Shown: one piece after another, positions 8,328 to 16,196 of the stretch
How the letters are laid out: each line of letters opens with the position of its first letter
Numbering within the stretch: position 1 is the stretch's first letter
Assembly: GCF_003347665.1 (NCBI RefSeq)
Contig: NZ_QDGA01000006.1
Coordinates: forward strand, 62,001-126,000
Reading direction: 5' to 3'
Length of the DNA: 64,000 bases
Source: Microvirga calopogonii
GTDB lineage: Bacteria > Pseudomonadota > Alphaproteobacteria > Rhizobiales > Beijerinckiaceae
Made by a program: the position numbers and the translations under genes
The notes under the pieces: model-generated
Databases searched by the model: none
The model's input: the letters and a program-made list of their open reading frames with translations, nothing else
Told to the model about the DNA's origin: nothing

Positions 8328-8738
8328 TCAGTACGTGCAGACGTAGCGATAGCCGTTGTTTGCCATGAACGTTCCCGTGACCGGGTCGTATGACCGGTAC
8401 TTGCGGGCGCAGTAGGCCGCGAGTTGCGGATCCTGGGTGCCGGGAGGCGGAGGAGGCGCGGCCTGCGCCTGGTTGGCGATCGCGCCAGCGACCAGAGCGC
8501 CAGCGGCCAGACCAAGCACGCCAGCAGCAACCGCGCCGCCGTTTCCGCCGTGGCGGTGGTAATAGCGTGGGCCGCCATAGTAGCGCGGATCGCCGTAATA
8601 CCGGCGGTATTGGGTGTAGCTCTCACCCGGGTACTGCTTGGTGATCTCTGGCATCTTGGCTCGGGGTGCTGCAATCGCCTGAGACACAGGAGCCGCTAAG
8701 ACAGAGGCGGCGAGAACGAGAGAAGTTAGCTTACGCAT
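8328..8738 (-). CDS. BA14K-family exported protein, copy 1
   Basis: This encodes 136 residues: signal peptide to about residue 23, a Tyr/Arg/Gly-rich stretch with YRRYYGDPRYYGG, a hydrophobic Gly/Ala segment (GAVAAGVLGLAAGALVAGAI), and the family signature YCARKYRSYDPVTGTF ending YVCTY. BA14K proteins were first described as a lectin-like antigen in Brucella and are typical of Hyphomicrobiales. They are exported to the envelope. A paralogue follows at 8977. Confidence 0.85.
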   Translation of the reverse strand: MRKLTSLVLAASVLAAPVSQAIAAPRAKMPEITKQYPGESYTQYRRYYGDPRYYGGPRYYHRHGGNGGAVAAGVLGLAAGALVAGAIANQAQAAPPPPPGTQDPQLAAYCARKYRSYDPVTGTFMANNGYRYVCTY

Positions 8739-8929
8739 GATCGTCTGATTGACCTTTATCAGTGAGGTCCAAACGGGTCCGGCATGGTGACAGCCGTTCC
8801 GTCTGGCGCCTCGGTTTATAGGACAGATTATCGGGGGGCGGAAATAAATCGTGGATGAACGAAGCGCCTTCGGGGGATTACAAATTCGTAATCCGGATGA
8901 TGGCTGGGTTTCTTGACCCGAACATAAAA

Positions 8930-8953
8930 AAAGAGGCTCGTGTTGAGCCTCTC
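8930..8953. terminator. terminator of the second BA14K-like gene
   Basis: AGAGGCTC-GTGTT-GAGCCTCT preceded by an A-run, immediately beyond the stop at 8977 on the minus strand. Confidence 0.75.
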
Positions 8954-8976
8954 CCGTGGCGTCAAAGCACCATCGA

Positions 8977-9396
8977 TCAATAGGTGCAGACGAAGCGTTC
9001 GCCTGCTCCCGTCAGGTAGGTCCCGGTCATTGGATCGTAGGATCGAAACCGGCGGGCGCAGTAGGCCGCGAGCTGGGGGTCCGTTGTAGCCGGAGGCGGT
9101 GGAGCAGACTGGGCTTGCGCTTGGTTGGCGATCGCGCCGACGAGGGCTGCTCCCAGGGCCAATGCCAGGATCCCGGATCCGATGGCGTCGCCGCTGCCCC
9201 GCCGATAGTGTCGTGGGCGGTCATAGTGAGGAAGTTCGGCATATTGAGGCCGGTACCCGCGCTCGTAGGCGGAGTATCGATCCCGACCATAGCGGCTGTC
9301 AGCATAGGCTCCGGGATATCGGGACTGTGCTGCGGCCTCCGCGAAGGAGATGCCGAGCGTCAGCAGGGCGAGAAACAAGGTCGCGATCTTGCGCAT
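8977..9396 (-). CDS. BA14K-family exported protein, copy 2
   Basis: This encodes 139 residues with the same layout as the 8328 gene: signal peptide MRKIATLFLALLTLGISFAEA, Tyr/Arg-rich region, glycine-rich hydrophobic segment, and C-terminal YCARRFRSYDPMTGTY ending FVCTY. The two copies are clearly diverged (about half identical), so the duplication is not recent. Each has its own terminator. Confidence 0.85.
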   Translation of the reverse strand: MRKIATLFLALLTLGISFAEAAAQSRYPGAYADSRYGRDRYSAYERGYRPQYAELPHYDRPRHYRRGSGDAIGSGILALALGAALVGAIANQAQAQSAPPPPATTDPQLAAYCARRFRSYDPMTGTYLTGAGERFVCTY

Positions 9397-9443
9397 CGAA
9401 GTTGCTTTCTATTTCGACGGTGGCGGGCGATGGATGGGGCGGC

Positions 9444-9587
9444 TCAGTAGTCGTCGCGGCGCTTGGTGGCTGCGCGATTGTAAGCCACGCCCTTACCCTT
9501 CTTACGGGTGTCGACAACCTTGTGGGTGCTGCGGCCCTGGCTGCGGGCGTTGGCGAGAGCTGCCTGAACCGGGTTGAAGCGCGCCAT
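9444..9587 (-). CDS. 47-residue basic protein, leader-boxed
   Basis: The frame MARFNPVQAALANARSQG ends TKRRDDY. It is Lys/Arg-rich. The box at 9596-9613 (CTGGGGATTTTT) places GAAAGGA nine bases before the ATG and makes this tiny gene credible. Basic charge suggests nucleic-acid contact. No family is recognised. Confidence 0.7.
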   Translation of the reverse strand: MARFNPVQAALANARSQGRSTHKVVDTRKKGKGVAYNRAATKRRDDY

Positions 9588-9711
9588 TGTCCTGATCCTT
9601 TCTGGGGATTTTTCCGAATTCATCGTCACGCTCATGATCCGAAATAAGATTCCGGACATTCCCAGTGCGATGGATCAGACCGGATGCCCCCGAACGCCCG
9701 GGTTTGAGCCG

Positions 9712-9999
9712 CTACAAGCCCGAGTGCGCTTCGCCGTCTTGCGCGATCCAGCGATGGGATACCTGCTCTCTCCCGAGATCGGCCGTGTATTCCACAATTG
9801 AGAAAGTCAGGGCGGGGAATTCGCCGGACAGGTTCAGGAGAGTGGGACGGGGGTCTTGGTCGCCTCCCGATAGGGCGACGATGATCTCCTCGGAGCTGTC
9901 CTTCTTGATGACAGGAAAGGAACCCAGAAACTGGGATCTGAATTCGCCGATGCTCGCCTGCGGCCCTGTGATCGTCGCCTCAATGATGAATTCGGCCAC
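9712..9999 (-). CDS. hypothetical protein
   Basis: This encodes 95 residues, GTG start with AGGGAGG nine bases upstream. The N-terminal VAEFIIEATITGPQASIGEF and the alternation of beta strands and short helices suggest a small alpha/beta domain. No family is recognised. Confidence 0.65.
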   Translation of the reverse strand: MAEFIIEATITGPQASIGEFRSQFLGSFPVIKKDSSEEIIVALSGGDQDPRPTLLNLSGEFPALTFSIVEYTADLGREQVSHRWIAQDGEAHSGL

Positions 10000-10070
10000 C
10001 AACCGTCCTCCCTTCCTTTAACGGGCAAGTGGCTCCTTGGGGTTTTCCCCCAGCCAGCGCCCGTTACAGG

Positions 10071-10409
10071 TTAATCGAAGCTGCGGGAGGCTGTGCTGCC
10101 GGCGGCGGCTGTTTTCTTGCCCGGCGCTCCTTGGAGGTTCGGGTATTTCGCCTCTGAATATCCGCTGGCGTAAACGCCCCCTGTAGCGATGACGACTCCG
10201 ATAACAGCCAGCAGGCCCAGCATACTGGCCCATCCTTGCCTTTGGGACTTCCAGAGGGCGACCGCTGCCGGTGTCAGGCACATGCAGAGCAGAATAAGAC
10301 CGAACATGAAGAACGCATGGAGGTTCGGGGAGTGGTAGATCGCCCCGATATTGAAGTCTCGCGCCTGCGGCGGCTCTCCCAGGAAGAATTGCGACAGGAA
10401 CGAGAACAT
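10071..10409 (-). CDS. small membrane protein
   Basis: This encodes 112 residues from the ATG at 10409 (GGGGGAAA upstream). Two membrane segments are visible: AFFMFGLILLCMCLTPAAVAL and MLGLLAVIGVVIATGGVY, separated by a short basic loop KSQRQG. The tail is polar. It is probably an inner-membrane protein. No family is recognised. Confidence 0.7.
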   Translation of the reverse strand: MFSFLSQFFLGEPPQARDFNIGAIYHSPNLHAFFMFGLILLCMCLTPAAVALWKSQRQGWASMLGLLAVIGVVIATGGVYASGYSEAKYPNLQGAPGKKTAAAGSTASRSFD

Positions 10410-10721
10410 CGTTTTCCCCCAATGATCTTGGGGAGCGTCATCCTCCCCTTTTCCCCTGTTGTAGCCCAATCAGACAAATTTCGACAGGACCGGTCAAATT
10501 TCCCCAGCTTAGGCGGCCGACCGGGGACGATTCCGATTACCCCTGGCGTAATCGACCCGATGCTGTGGGTGAGCCATTGTTCACATGCCGGTGAAGAGCC
10601 GGCGCAATAACGATTTCGTAATCAGGGCCTCAATAGAAACCGCCATCGGCAGACCCCACCTCGGGGTGGCTGTTGGGCTGGGGCTATTCCGCCGCATCGT
10701 CGGCACACGTGGAGACGAGGA

Positions 10722-10943
10722 ATGACTTTGGAACAAGGGCCAAGAGGTAGTCAGAGGGCGACGATTTCTCCCTTGGATCTCGAGCAGATCAAGAATGCGG
10801 TGAGCGAATTGCGGAATTCGCACCCTAGGAGCGTTCTCGCCGACCTGGTTGAAGAGAGGATCCGGGCGTTGGAGAGTGCCTCCCACCACTTCGTGAGCGA
10901 CCTCTTCGAGGACTTTCGTATCAGCCGCCCGCTCAACTCTTAG
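10722..10943 (+). CDS. hypothetical helical protein
   Basis: This encodes 73 residues on the plus strand, GGAGACGAGGA before the ATG. It is mostly helical (LDLEQIKNAVSELRN, LADLVEERIRALES). Its TAG overlaps the TAA of the convergent gene at 10940 by four bases. No family is recognised. Confidence 0.6.
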   Translation: MTLEQGPRGSQRATISPLDLEQIKNAVSELRNSHPRSVLADLVEERIRALESASHHFVSDLFEDFRISRPLNS

Positions 10944-11110
10944 TGACCGGACGGGTTCTCCAAGCACCGGCCTGAGCAGGCGTTATCACCTCGACAATCA
11001 GGGCACGGATCATCGTCCTCAGCGATGCCCGTGCCGTTGCATTCGTGACAGCGGGCACCGCTGAGCCAGTCGCGCTCCCCGGTGCCCTCACAGGATGGGC
11101 AATCGTCCAT
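10940..11110 (-). CDS. DnaJ-type zinc-finger-like mini protein
   Basis: This encodes 56 residues with three Cys-x2-Cys units: CPSCEGTG, CHECNGTG and CPDCRG. The CxxCxGxG repeat is the zinc-binding signature of the DnaJ central domain. Here it stands alone, without J-domain. Such free-standing modules bind zinc and often contact proteins or RNA. A related two-unit motif is in the gene at 14885. GGAGCAGAC precedes the ATG. Confidence 0.7.
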   Translation of the reverse strand: MDDCPSCEGTGERDWLSGARCHECNGTGIAEDDDPCPDCRGDNACSGRCLENPSGH

Positions 11111-11121
11111 GTCTGCTCCGA

Positions 11122-11763
11122 TCAGTGGAACGTGTTGAGATGATCCGTAATTCGCCCGATCCGGCCCGAAATCGAAAGGCAGGCGTTTAATTCGGCGATG
11201 ATCGGCGGTGTGAGGACCGCGACCGGGATCTCGACCAATTGGAGGGCATTGGCCTTGTCATAGAGACCGGCATAGCGGAACGCCTGGCGATGCTTGTTGA
11301 ACTGCTCCTGCACCAGTTCGGCCGGCCCATGCTTATGCAGGGTACCGCCCAGGATGCTGTCGGTTTCGAAGAACAGCCCGAGCTTGCCGTCGGCCGGGAT
11401 CGACAGAACCGTATCGGGCCCTCTCATCAGATAGAGGTTTCCGTCGGTGCCGATGCCGTATTGCAGGGTCTTCCAGGCCCGTTGCAGGACCTCGATCCCG
11501 TTCCCGAGATCATAGAAGTCGTTGCCGATCTTCTGTCTCACCATAACCTCGGGCCCGAGATTGCCGGTGTCATCGAGGAGCGACACAAAGGCATCGCCGA
11601 ACGGCTCATTGACGAGGATGGTCTTGGCCTGGGGCTCAATGAACAGGCCCATATAATCGGTTTCGGTCATGAGCATGAGTTCGCCATAGACCGATACGGC
11701 CGTGTCTTTGTCCGGGAACACGAAGCAACGGTGGGTGGCGATCAGGTCGGTGGTAGCCGGCAT
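11122..11763 (-). CDS. hypothetical protein
   Basis: This encodes 213 residues starting MPATTDLIATHRCFVF. It is of globular alpha/beta composition, with YLMRGPDTVLSIPADGKLGLFFETD in the middle. AAGGA lies 9 bases before the ATG. It stops 11 bases from the mini zinc-finger gene and is probably co-transcribed with it. No family is recognised. Confidence 0.72.
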   Translation of the reverse strand: MPATTDLIATHRCFVFPDKDTAVSVYGELMLMTETDYMGLFIEPQAKTILVNEPFGDAFVSLLDDTGNLGPEVMVRQKIGNDFYDLGNGIEVLQRAWKTLQYGIGTDGNLYLMRGPDTVLSIPADGKLGLFFETDSILGGTLHKHGPAELVQEQFNKHRQAFRYAGLYDKANALQLVEIPVAVLTPPIIAELNACLSISGRIGRITDHLNTFH

Positions 11764-11800
11764 CGGCACGATCCTTCTCTCGGGAATGGAGTGGGGAGGC

Positions 11801-12025
11801 TTAGGAGCGGAGGTACGCGGCGTCCTTCGTGACCTTCAGGCGACGTCCCTCTGCCTCGGTCAGGCCGACGAACTCGCGTTCGGAGAAGCTGAGCTCATCC
11901 GGGTAGTAGTCGAACAGTCTCACTTCGCGACCGTCGTCGAAGGTGGCGAAGACCTCCGGCAGCGGTCCAAAGCGGTCTCGGGAGATTGGAGTGATGCGGG
12001 CGGACACGATCTTGGCTTCAACCAT
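11801..12025 (-). CDS. DUF2442-like small protein
   Basis: This encodes 74 residues. The motifs VFATFDDGREVRLFDYYPDEL and FSEREFVGLTEAE recall the small DUF2442-type proteins (DGxxxxFDL...), often found beside toxin-antitoxin genes. The match is by eye and moderate. AGGAGC precedes the ATG at 12025. Confidence 0.55.
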   Translation of the reverse strand: MVEAKIVSARITPISRDRFGPLPEVFATFDDGREVRLFDYYPDELSFSEREFVGLTEAEGRRLKVTKDAAYLRS

Positions 12026-12056
12026 GGCGAAAGCTCCTATGGTTCAGGATGACGAA

Positions 12057-12470
12057 TTAGCCCTGCTTGGGCTCGACGAATTGGATCTGGAATTCCCAGG
12101 ACGCGACCTCCTGGTTCTGCTGGTTGCGCCAGGTGCGCTTCTTCCAGTAGCCGCGCACCACGACGGTCGTGCCCTGATCCATGGGGGCGAGCATCGCGTC
12201 GATCTCGGAGCGCTCCCGGAAGTATGGGACGAAGTAGGTCCCGCTAAAGCCGCGGCCGCGCTCATCGGCGCCGTGGAAGGCGACGATCTTGTCCCCGGAT
12301 GTCGTGAACCGGTGCATCGGGCACTCACTCAGGGTCACGGTGATCGTGTGCTTGGAGAGTTCCTCCCGCTTCTTGGCATCCTCGGCGATCTGGGCCTGAA
12401 GCTCGGCCTCCTCCCGTGCTGCCCGCTCATCCGGGGTGAGAACCTTGATCTTCGAGAAATCGAACGCCAT
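12057..12470 (-). CDS. OB-fold-like protein, leader-boxed
   Basis: This encodes 137 residues. An N-terminal charged helix (PDERAAREEAELQAQIAEDAKK) is followed by a beta-rich domain with GTTVVVRGYWKKRTWRNQQNQ and EFQIQFV. The pattern G-x-x-V-x-V-x-G followed by aromatic/basic strands is that of single-strand-binding OB folds. The box at 12478-12493 directly precedes it. It may be related in fold, not closely in sequence, to the paralogues at 39537-43648. Confidence 0.7.
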   Translation of the reverse strand: MAFDFSKIKVLTPDERAAREEAELQAQIAEDAKKREELSKHTITVTLSECPMHRFTTSGDKIVAFHGADERGRGFSGTYFVPYFRERSEIDAMLAPMDQGTTVVVRGYWKKRTWRNQQNQEVASWEFQIQFVEPKQG

Positions 12471-12540
12471 GGCCAGTCCTTTCGGGGATTTTCATCTCAG
12501 GGTGTCTGCCCATCTCAGAAGGACAGAAAATTCCCGTGGG

Positions 12541-12732
12541 TCAGCGGTGTCTGCGGCCCGGATGCCGGATGGCGTGACGGGCTTCCTCGGCCCGGAGGCG
12601 GAGGAAGGTTTCGCGAGGTCGGCTTGGCTCATCGCGCAGAGACACGAAGGCTGCAGCCATTCGTGAGGCGATGGTCTCCCGGTGAAGCCGCAGGACCACG
12701 ACCTGGCGAGGGCGATAGAGGCGAGGGTGCAT
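12541..12732 (-). CDS. 63-residue Arg-rich protein
   Basis: The frame MHPRLYRPRQVVVLRLHRE is very rich in arginine. GAGGGAGG lies upstream of the ATG, and the gene follows the 12745 gene by 12 bases as in an operon. No family is recognised. Composition alone would also fit a chance frame, so confidence is moderate. Confidence 0.5.
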   Translation of the reverse strand: MHPRLYRPRQVVVLRLHRETIASRMAAAFVSLRDEPSRPRETFLRLRAEEARHAIRHPGRRHR

Positions 12733-12744
12733 GATGGCCCTCCC

Positions 12745-13146
12745 TCAGGCTGCTTCGAGCATGTAGTGCTTGTGGGCGGGCATCACCCGCAACAGGGCCT
12801 CCCGAGACAACCGCTGCATGGCCGTGACGGCGGCATTGGGCTTCGCTTCGCCGGCCAGAACACGGTTGAGAGTGTCGATCGTGCCGTGATCGAGTTGCTC
12901 GACAATCACGAAAGAGCGGCCCGTGCGCGGTGTCGCCCCGCCGAGCTCGCCATAGAAAGCCTTGAACGAGGCCTCGCGCTCCATCACCATCTCGACCCGT
13001 CCGTGCCGGAGGATTTCGACCTGAGTGTCGTCGATGTGTTCCCAGAGAATGCCGAAGGAGGCCTTGCGATCGAGCCAATAGGTCGGCTCACCGTTGACCG
13101 ACATCATCAGGCCCTGCGGAACGATGTGGTAGCGGAGCTCGGGCAT
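12745..13146 (-). CDS. hypothetical protein, leader-boxed
   Basis: This encodes 133 residues from MPELRYHIVPQGLMMSV. It has an alternating strand pattern at the N-terminus and a helical C-terminus (AVTAMQRLSREALLRVMPAH). The box at 13155-13170 (CTGGGGATTT) with AAAGGA fixes the start. It is the first gene of a likely two-gene operon. Confidence 0.75.
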   Translation of the reverse strand: MPELRYHIVPQGLMMSVNGEPTYWLDRKASFGILWEHIDDTQVEILRHGRVEMVMEREASFKAFYGELGGATPRTGRSFVIVEQLDHGTIDTLNRVLAGEAKPNAAVTAMQRLSREALLRVMPAHKHYMLEAA

Positions 13147-13304
13147 GGACCTCTTCCTTTCTGGGGATTTCATCTCAAAGTTTCCGATGATCTTGGCCAC
13201 CACTGAGCTTTTCCGACGCAAGATGCGTTAAGTCGTGATACTCGGCTTAGAGTTTCGGAGCCTCCAATTTGCTACGGAGGCAAAATAACGGGAGTGGATC
13301 AACC

Positions 13305-14456
13305 GTGCTGCGTGATTTATGGGGAAATGTCTGCAAGCAGTATGCTGGCATAACAACGAATTTCACTGTCTGGAGGATTTCTCCGGAGATGCTTGATGAG
13401 ATCGAACGCTTAGCTCTCAACGGAAGTCCGACTGCTCAATCAATTGAGAAGGAATTTAGAGCATTTGTGAATGCGATCACTCTGCAGAACTTCGCGGCGA
13501 TTGCTCAAGCATATGAAGTTTACTGCGAGGGGGTAGCATGTGTACTGCTTGATAAGCAGGGTATAAAATTTAAACGAACGCCAGGGACTGGGGGGCATAA
13601 GCAACAACGCCCAGATCTCGAATGTGAGTTAGACGGAATTAGGTTCTTTGTCGAAGTCAAAGCTCTTGAGGTGCAAGGCGGTAAGTATCACCATCAGGGG
13701 ATCATGAATGAAGCATTGGAGATCCAAGCTGACCTTGATGAGCGTGCGAAAGAACCTGGTGTCCACGTTGGTGGGGCATTAGAGCTGTCAGGATTTAAGG
13801 TTGGTGCCACCCGAGCCGACCGAATTGAGTCTCTAATCGAAAAAATCGAGAATAATGCCAAGTTCGATCAGCTTACTTATGGCCCCACTGTTTTAATGGT
13901 CATGCTTGGGAGGTTACCGTCAGACGCAGATGGCCCGTATGCACTTGTGCCTGCTTATATGGATGAAACGAGTTACTCCCCCAATGTCCTTAGTGGAGAG
14001 CTCTGGCACGTCGGGTTTGGTCAACCAGGAAACCTTATCCTCGACTGGGTTGAGTTCGAGGGCGCGAAGGCTATAGACCGTCTGTTGAGCAAGGAGGGCG
14101 TCCTTCATAGCCGACCGTACCTAGTCGGCGTGGCCTTTGTTTCCCAGGATATCCGGGATGAACACAAGGTTCTCGGACTTTGCCGATCAGTCCCCGATTT
14201 CACGCCGATTGACGTAAGCATGAGAATTCCCGATGACCATGCTCAATACATTATGACGGGCGTATGTGATGCTGTGAATGATGAGCTGAATAGCGAGGGC
14301 TATAGATTTATCCGGCGAATGCCCAAGGAACGAACGAATGCATTAATTCCACTGGCAGACGAGAGTAAGTCGAAGGTGAGCGCCATTTATCGATTGCTTC
14401 ACTCATTCTGGACCTGGGTGGCCGCAACTGTCAGGGGTTGGCTCTCAAAGCATTGA
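13305..14456 (+). CDS. predicted PD-(D/E)XK nuclease-like protein, AT-richer
   Basis: This encodes 383 residues from a GTG with GGAG ten bases upstream. Around residues 100-130, TPGTGGHKQQRPDLECEL then IRFFVEVKALE gives the Asp-x(n)-Glu-x-Lys core of restriction-type nucleases. The C-terminus ends in a hydrophobic Trp-rich stretch (LLHSFWTWVAATVRGWL), a possible membrane contact. Codon use and base composition are visibly AT-richer than in all neighbours and the gene stands alone on the plus strand, so recent transfer is likely. A defence or restriction role is inference. Confidence 0.75.
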   Translation: MLRDLWGNVCKQYAGITTNFTVWRISPEMLDEIERLALNGSPTAQSIEKEFRAFVNAITLQNFAAIAQAYEVYCEGVACVLLDKQGIKFKRTPGTGGHKQQRPDLECELDGIRFFVEVKALEVQGGKYHHQGIMNEALEIQADLDERAKEPGVHVGGALELSGFKVGATRADRIESLIEKIENNAKFDQLTYGPTVLMVMLGRLPSDADGPYALVPAYMDETSYSPNVLSGELWHVGFGQPGNLILDWVEFEGAKAIDRLLSKEGVLHSRPYLVGVAFVSQDIRDEHKVLGLCRSVPDFTPIDVSMRIPDDHAQYIMTGVCDAVNDELNSEGYRFIRRMPKERTNALIPLADESKSKVSAIYRLLHSFWTWVAATVRGWLSKH

Positions 14457-14754
14457 TGCTAAACAGGTCCGGCTCCGGAAACATCTTCGGGTCGACGTCC
14501 CAAACCTCCCCAAGCTCAAGGGTGACGCTCTCTCCCTTGACATTGATTCCGGCAGCCCGGAGCATCTCTTGCACCGTGTTCCCGTCCACTTCGGACACCT
14601 GAACCAGGTTGTTGGTCACGTCATGGCTGATCGGGATGATCCCGGTAGGATCGGCCTTGGTAACGGCCATGAAAGCGTCCAGCGCCGTATGGAAGCTCAG
14701 AAACGAGAATTGCCGGAACATGCCCATCTCGATTGCTGGGGTCGCTGCTGCCAT
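14431..14754 (-). CDS. hypothetical protein, leader-boxed
   Basis: This encodes 107 residues starting MAAATPAIEMGMFRQFSF. It has a strand-rich middle and ends FSINALRANP, the last nine codons overlapping the convergent nuclease-like gene by 26 bases. The box at 14761-14775 precedes the ATG. No family is recognised. Confidence 0.72.
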   Translation of the reverse strand: MAAATPAIEMGMFRQFSFLSFHTALDAFMAVTKADPTGIIPISHDVTNNLVQVSEVDGNTVQEMLRAAGINVKGESVTLELGEVWDVDPKMFPEPDLFSINALRANP

Positions 14755-14852
14755 CGTGTTTCTCCGGGGATTTTGATCTTAATGAACTCGCGATGTCAGA
14801 TCGGGAGAAAAATGCGAGGTCCCGGGCGGCGGGGTTTATGGTCTCGAGCATG

Positions 14853-14880
14853 AAAAAAGCCGCCTCCGAGGGCGGCTTCT
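14853..14880. terminator. terminator of the 14885 gene
   Basis: AAAAAAGCCGCC-TCCGA-GGCGGCTTCT right after the stop at 14885 on the minus strand. Confidence 0.8.
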
Positions 14881-14884
14881 AATT

Positions 14885-15301
14885 TCATGCGTACCACCAG
14901 CCCTTCGGCTGCCCCTGTTCGTCGGTCCAGATCCGATAATGCGGCCAGGAGCGGGCGAGTTCGATGAAGGCCTCTTTGGGCTTCATGTTGAACTTCTCAG
15001 CGTACTGAGCAGTGGAGAAGACCTCGGTGAATGCGAAGGCTCGGCGCTTCTCATAGGGAAGGTGGAGATTTTGACCGCCGTGCTCCTCCGCAAGGGCACG
15101 GATTTCGGCATTGGCCTTTTCGGCAAGTGCCCGGATCTGCTTTGCGCGCTTGGCGGCCTCGATGTTCTTCACCTGGGTTTCGCGCTTGCCGTCGCCGTCG
15201 CAGGCGAAGCACAGGCCAGGGACGCCGTAGTGGACCCGGATGTGGGTGGTCATTCCCGTACCGGCGCAACGGGTGCATTCGTGGGGAGCCGCCTTTGCCA
15301 T
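14885..15301 (-). CDS. zinc-finger protein with DnaJ-type Cys motif, leader-boxed
   Basis: This encodes 138 residues. CTRCAGTG and CFACDGDG (residues 8-40) are two CxxCxGxG-type units that would bind one zinc. A long helix (AAKRAKQIRALAEKANAEIRAL) and an aromatic C-terminus (WPHYRIWTDEQGQPKGWWYA) follow. The box at 15309-15324 precedes the ATG. It shares the zinc motif type with the gene at 10940. Its function is unknown. Confidence 0.75.
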   Translation of the reverse strand: MAKAAPHECTRCAGTGMTTHIRVHYGVPGLCFACDGDGKRETQVKNIEAAKRAKQIRALAEKANAEIRALAEEHGGQNLHLPYEKRRAFAFTEVFSTAQYAEKFNMKPKEAFIELARSWPHYRIWTDEQGQPKGWWYA

Positions 15302-15425
15302 CACTTAATCCTTTTCGGGGATTTGGATCACATCGAGTTCGATCCCTCCGGGAGGAAAGCGACAGGACGTCCGTCCACAATTTCGAACGCGCTGGGAAGC
15401 TAGAAAACTCTTGAACCAGTTAGAA

Positions 15426-15543
15426 GGGCGCTTATGTTGGTGCTTGTCAGACACGCCGAATAGGCGTGAGACATTACCTCAGGAATGGAAGAGAACCGTT
15501 CCTGAGCGCCCGTACCGGCCGGATGGGAAGCTGTAAGAGCTTC
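15426..15543 (+). ncRNA. structured leader RNA before a 25-residue peptide
   Basis: On the plus strand GGGCGC (15426-15431) can pair with GCGCCC (15506-15511), enclosing two hairpins: CACGCC/GGCGTG (15452-15468) and an 11-bp hairpin CTCAGGAATGG/CCGTTCCTGAG (15478-15506, with one U-G pair that is stable only in plus-strand RNA). Another hairpin, GAAGCT/AGCTTC, lies at 15527-15543. The three-way junction layout suggests a cis-regulatory RNA or the stable leader of a toxin-type mRNA. No known class is recognised. Confidence 0.55.
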
Positions 15544-15627
15544 AAAGCCGCGACGTTCTCAAACCGGAGCTAGCTCTGCCTTAGGTTTAGCGACCTGTGG
15601 CCATGGGTCATTTCATGGATAATTCCA

Positions 15628-15705
15628 ATGGACATGACCGTAGTAGTCGACGTCGCGCAGATTATTTCGGCTGTTGCCGTACTGATCCTCGCGCTTAAGA
15701 AGTGA
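15628..15705 (+). CDS. 25-residue hydrophobic membrane peptide
   Basis: The frame MDMTVVVDVAQIISAVAVL continues ILALKK: an acidic N-terminus, one membrane helix and two terminal lysines. It ends just before a terminator hairpin and follows about 200 bases of structured leader. Size, topology and leader resemble type I toxin or small membrane-regulator peptides. No clear ribosome-binding site is visible, as in type I toxin mRNAs, where translation is often blocked. The role is inference. Confidence 0.5.
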   Translation: MDMTVVVDVAQIISAVAVLILALKK

Positions 15706-15710
15706 AACCT

Positions 15711-15734
15711 GCTCTCGGCCTCAGGGCCGGGAGC
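15711..15734. terminator. bidirectional terminator hairpin
   Basis: GCTCTCGGCC-TCA-GGGCCGGGAGC between the plus-strand peptide gene and the minus-strand gene whose stop is at 15721. The second gene's stop lies inside the hairpin. Confidence 0.6.
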
Positions 15735-16080
15735 AATCCGAGCTGACGATTCCTGCCTTCTTCAGCATGGCCTCATAGGAGCAGTCGCCGAACATGGAGA
15801 CCTCGCCCTGGGGCGGAGCATCGTCCGGTACCGGAAGGACCTCATGTCCTCTGACGAACATCCAATTCCGGAGGCACTTGCCTTTGACCTCAAGCTCGAA
15901 GACGAAGACTTCGATCCGGGTCTCGGTAATGGCGGAATCCAGGACCTGCGACCGGGTGAGGCGTCCCGTCATCCCGATGCAGGGACGGTTCCACGTCGTC
16001 ATCGTGGGATTGCCGATATAGCGGACACGTTTGCCCACGGCGATGGGCTCGCCGGCATTGCCGGGCGTATCATGATGCAT
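15721..16080 (-). CDS. hypothetical protein
   Basis: This encodes 119 residues starting MHHDTPGNAGEPIAVGKRVRYIGNP. A small beta barrel is suggested by VGKRVRYIG, GMTGRLTRSQ and EVFVFELEVKGK (KOW/SH3-like spacing, not a firm match). AGGACGG precedes the ATG. No leader box. Confidence 0.65.
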   Translation of the reverse strand: MHHDTPGNAGEPIAVGKRVRYIGNPTMTTWNRPCIGMTGRLTRSQVLDSAITETRIEVFVFELEVKGKCLRNWMFVRGHEVLPVPDDAPPQGEVSMFGDCSYEAMLKKAGIVSSDCSRP

Positions 16081-16111
16081 GTGTGCACCGTCCTGTAATA
16101 GAAAGGTGAGG

Positions 16112-16188
16112 CGGGGTCAGAGGCGACCCTCATCAGAGACACCCGGAAGCGAGTGAGTGTCTCGGAGGAGGGCCGACTTTCGTCGGCC
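16112..16188. terminator. three consecutive hairpins ending in a terminator
   Basis: GGGTC/GACCC at about 16112, AGACAC/GTGTCT at about 16135, and GGCCGAC-TTTC-GTCGGCC at 16171-16188. The last one serves the minus-strand gene ending at 16197; the first two are unexplained. Confidence 0.5.
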
Positions 16189-16196
16189 GACCGTTG

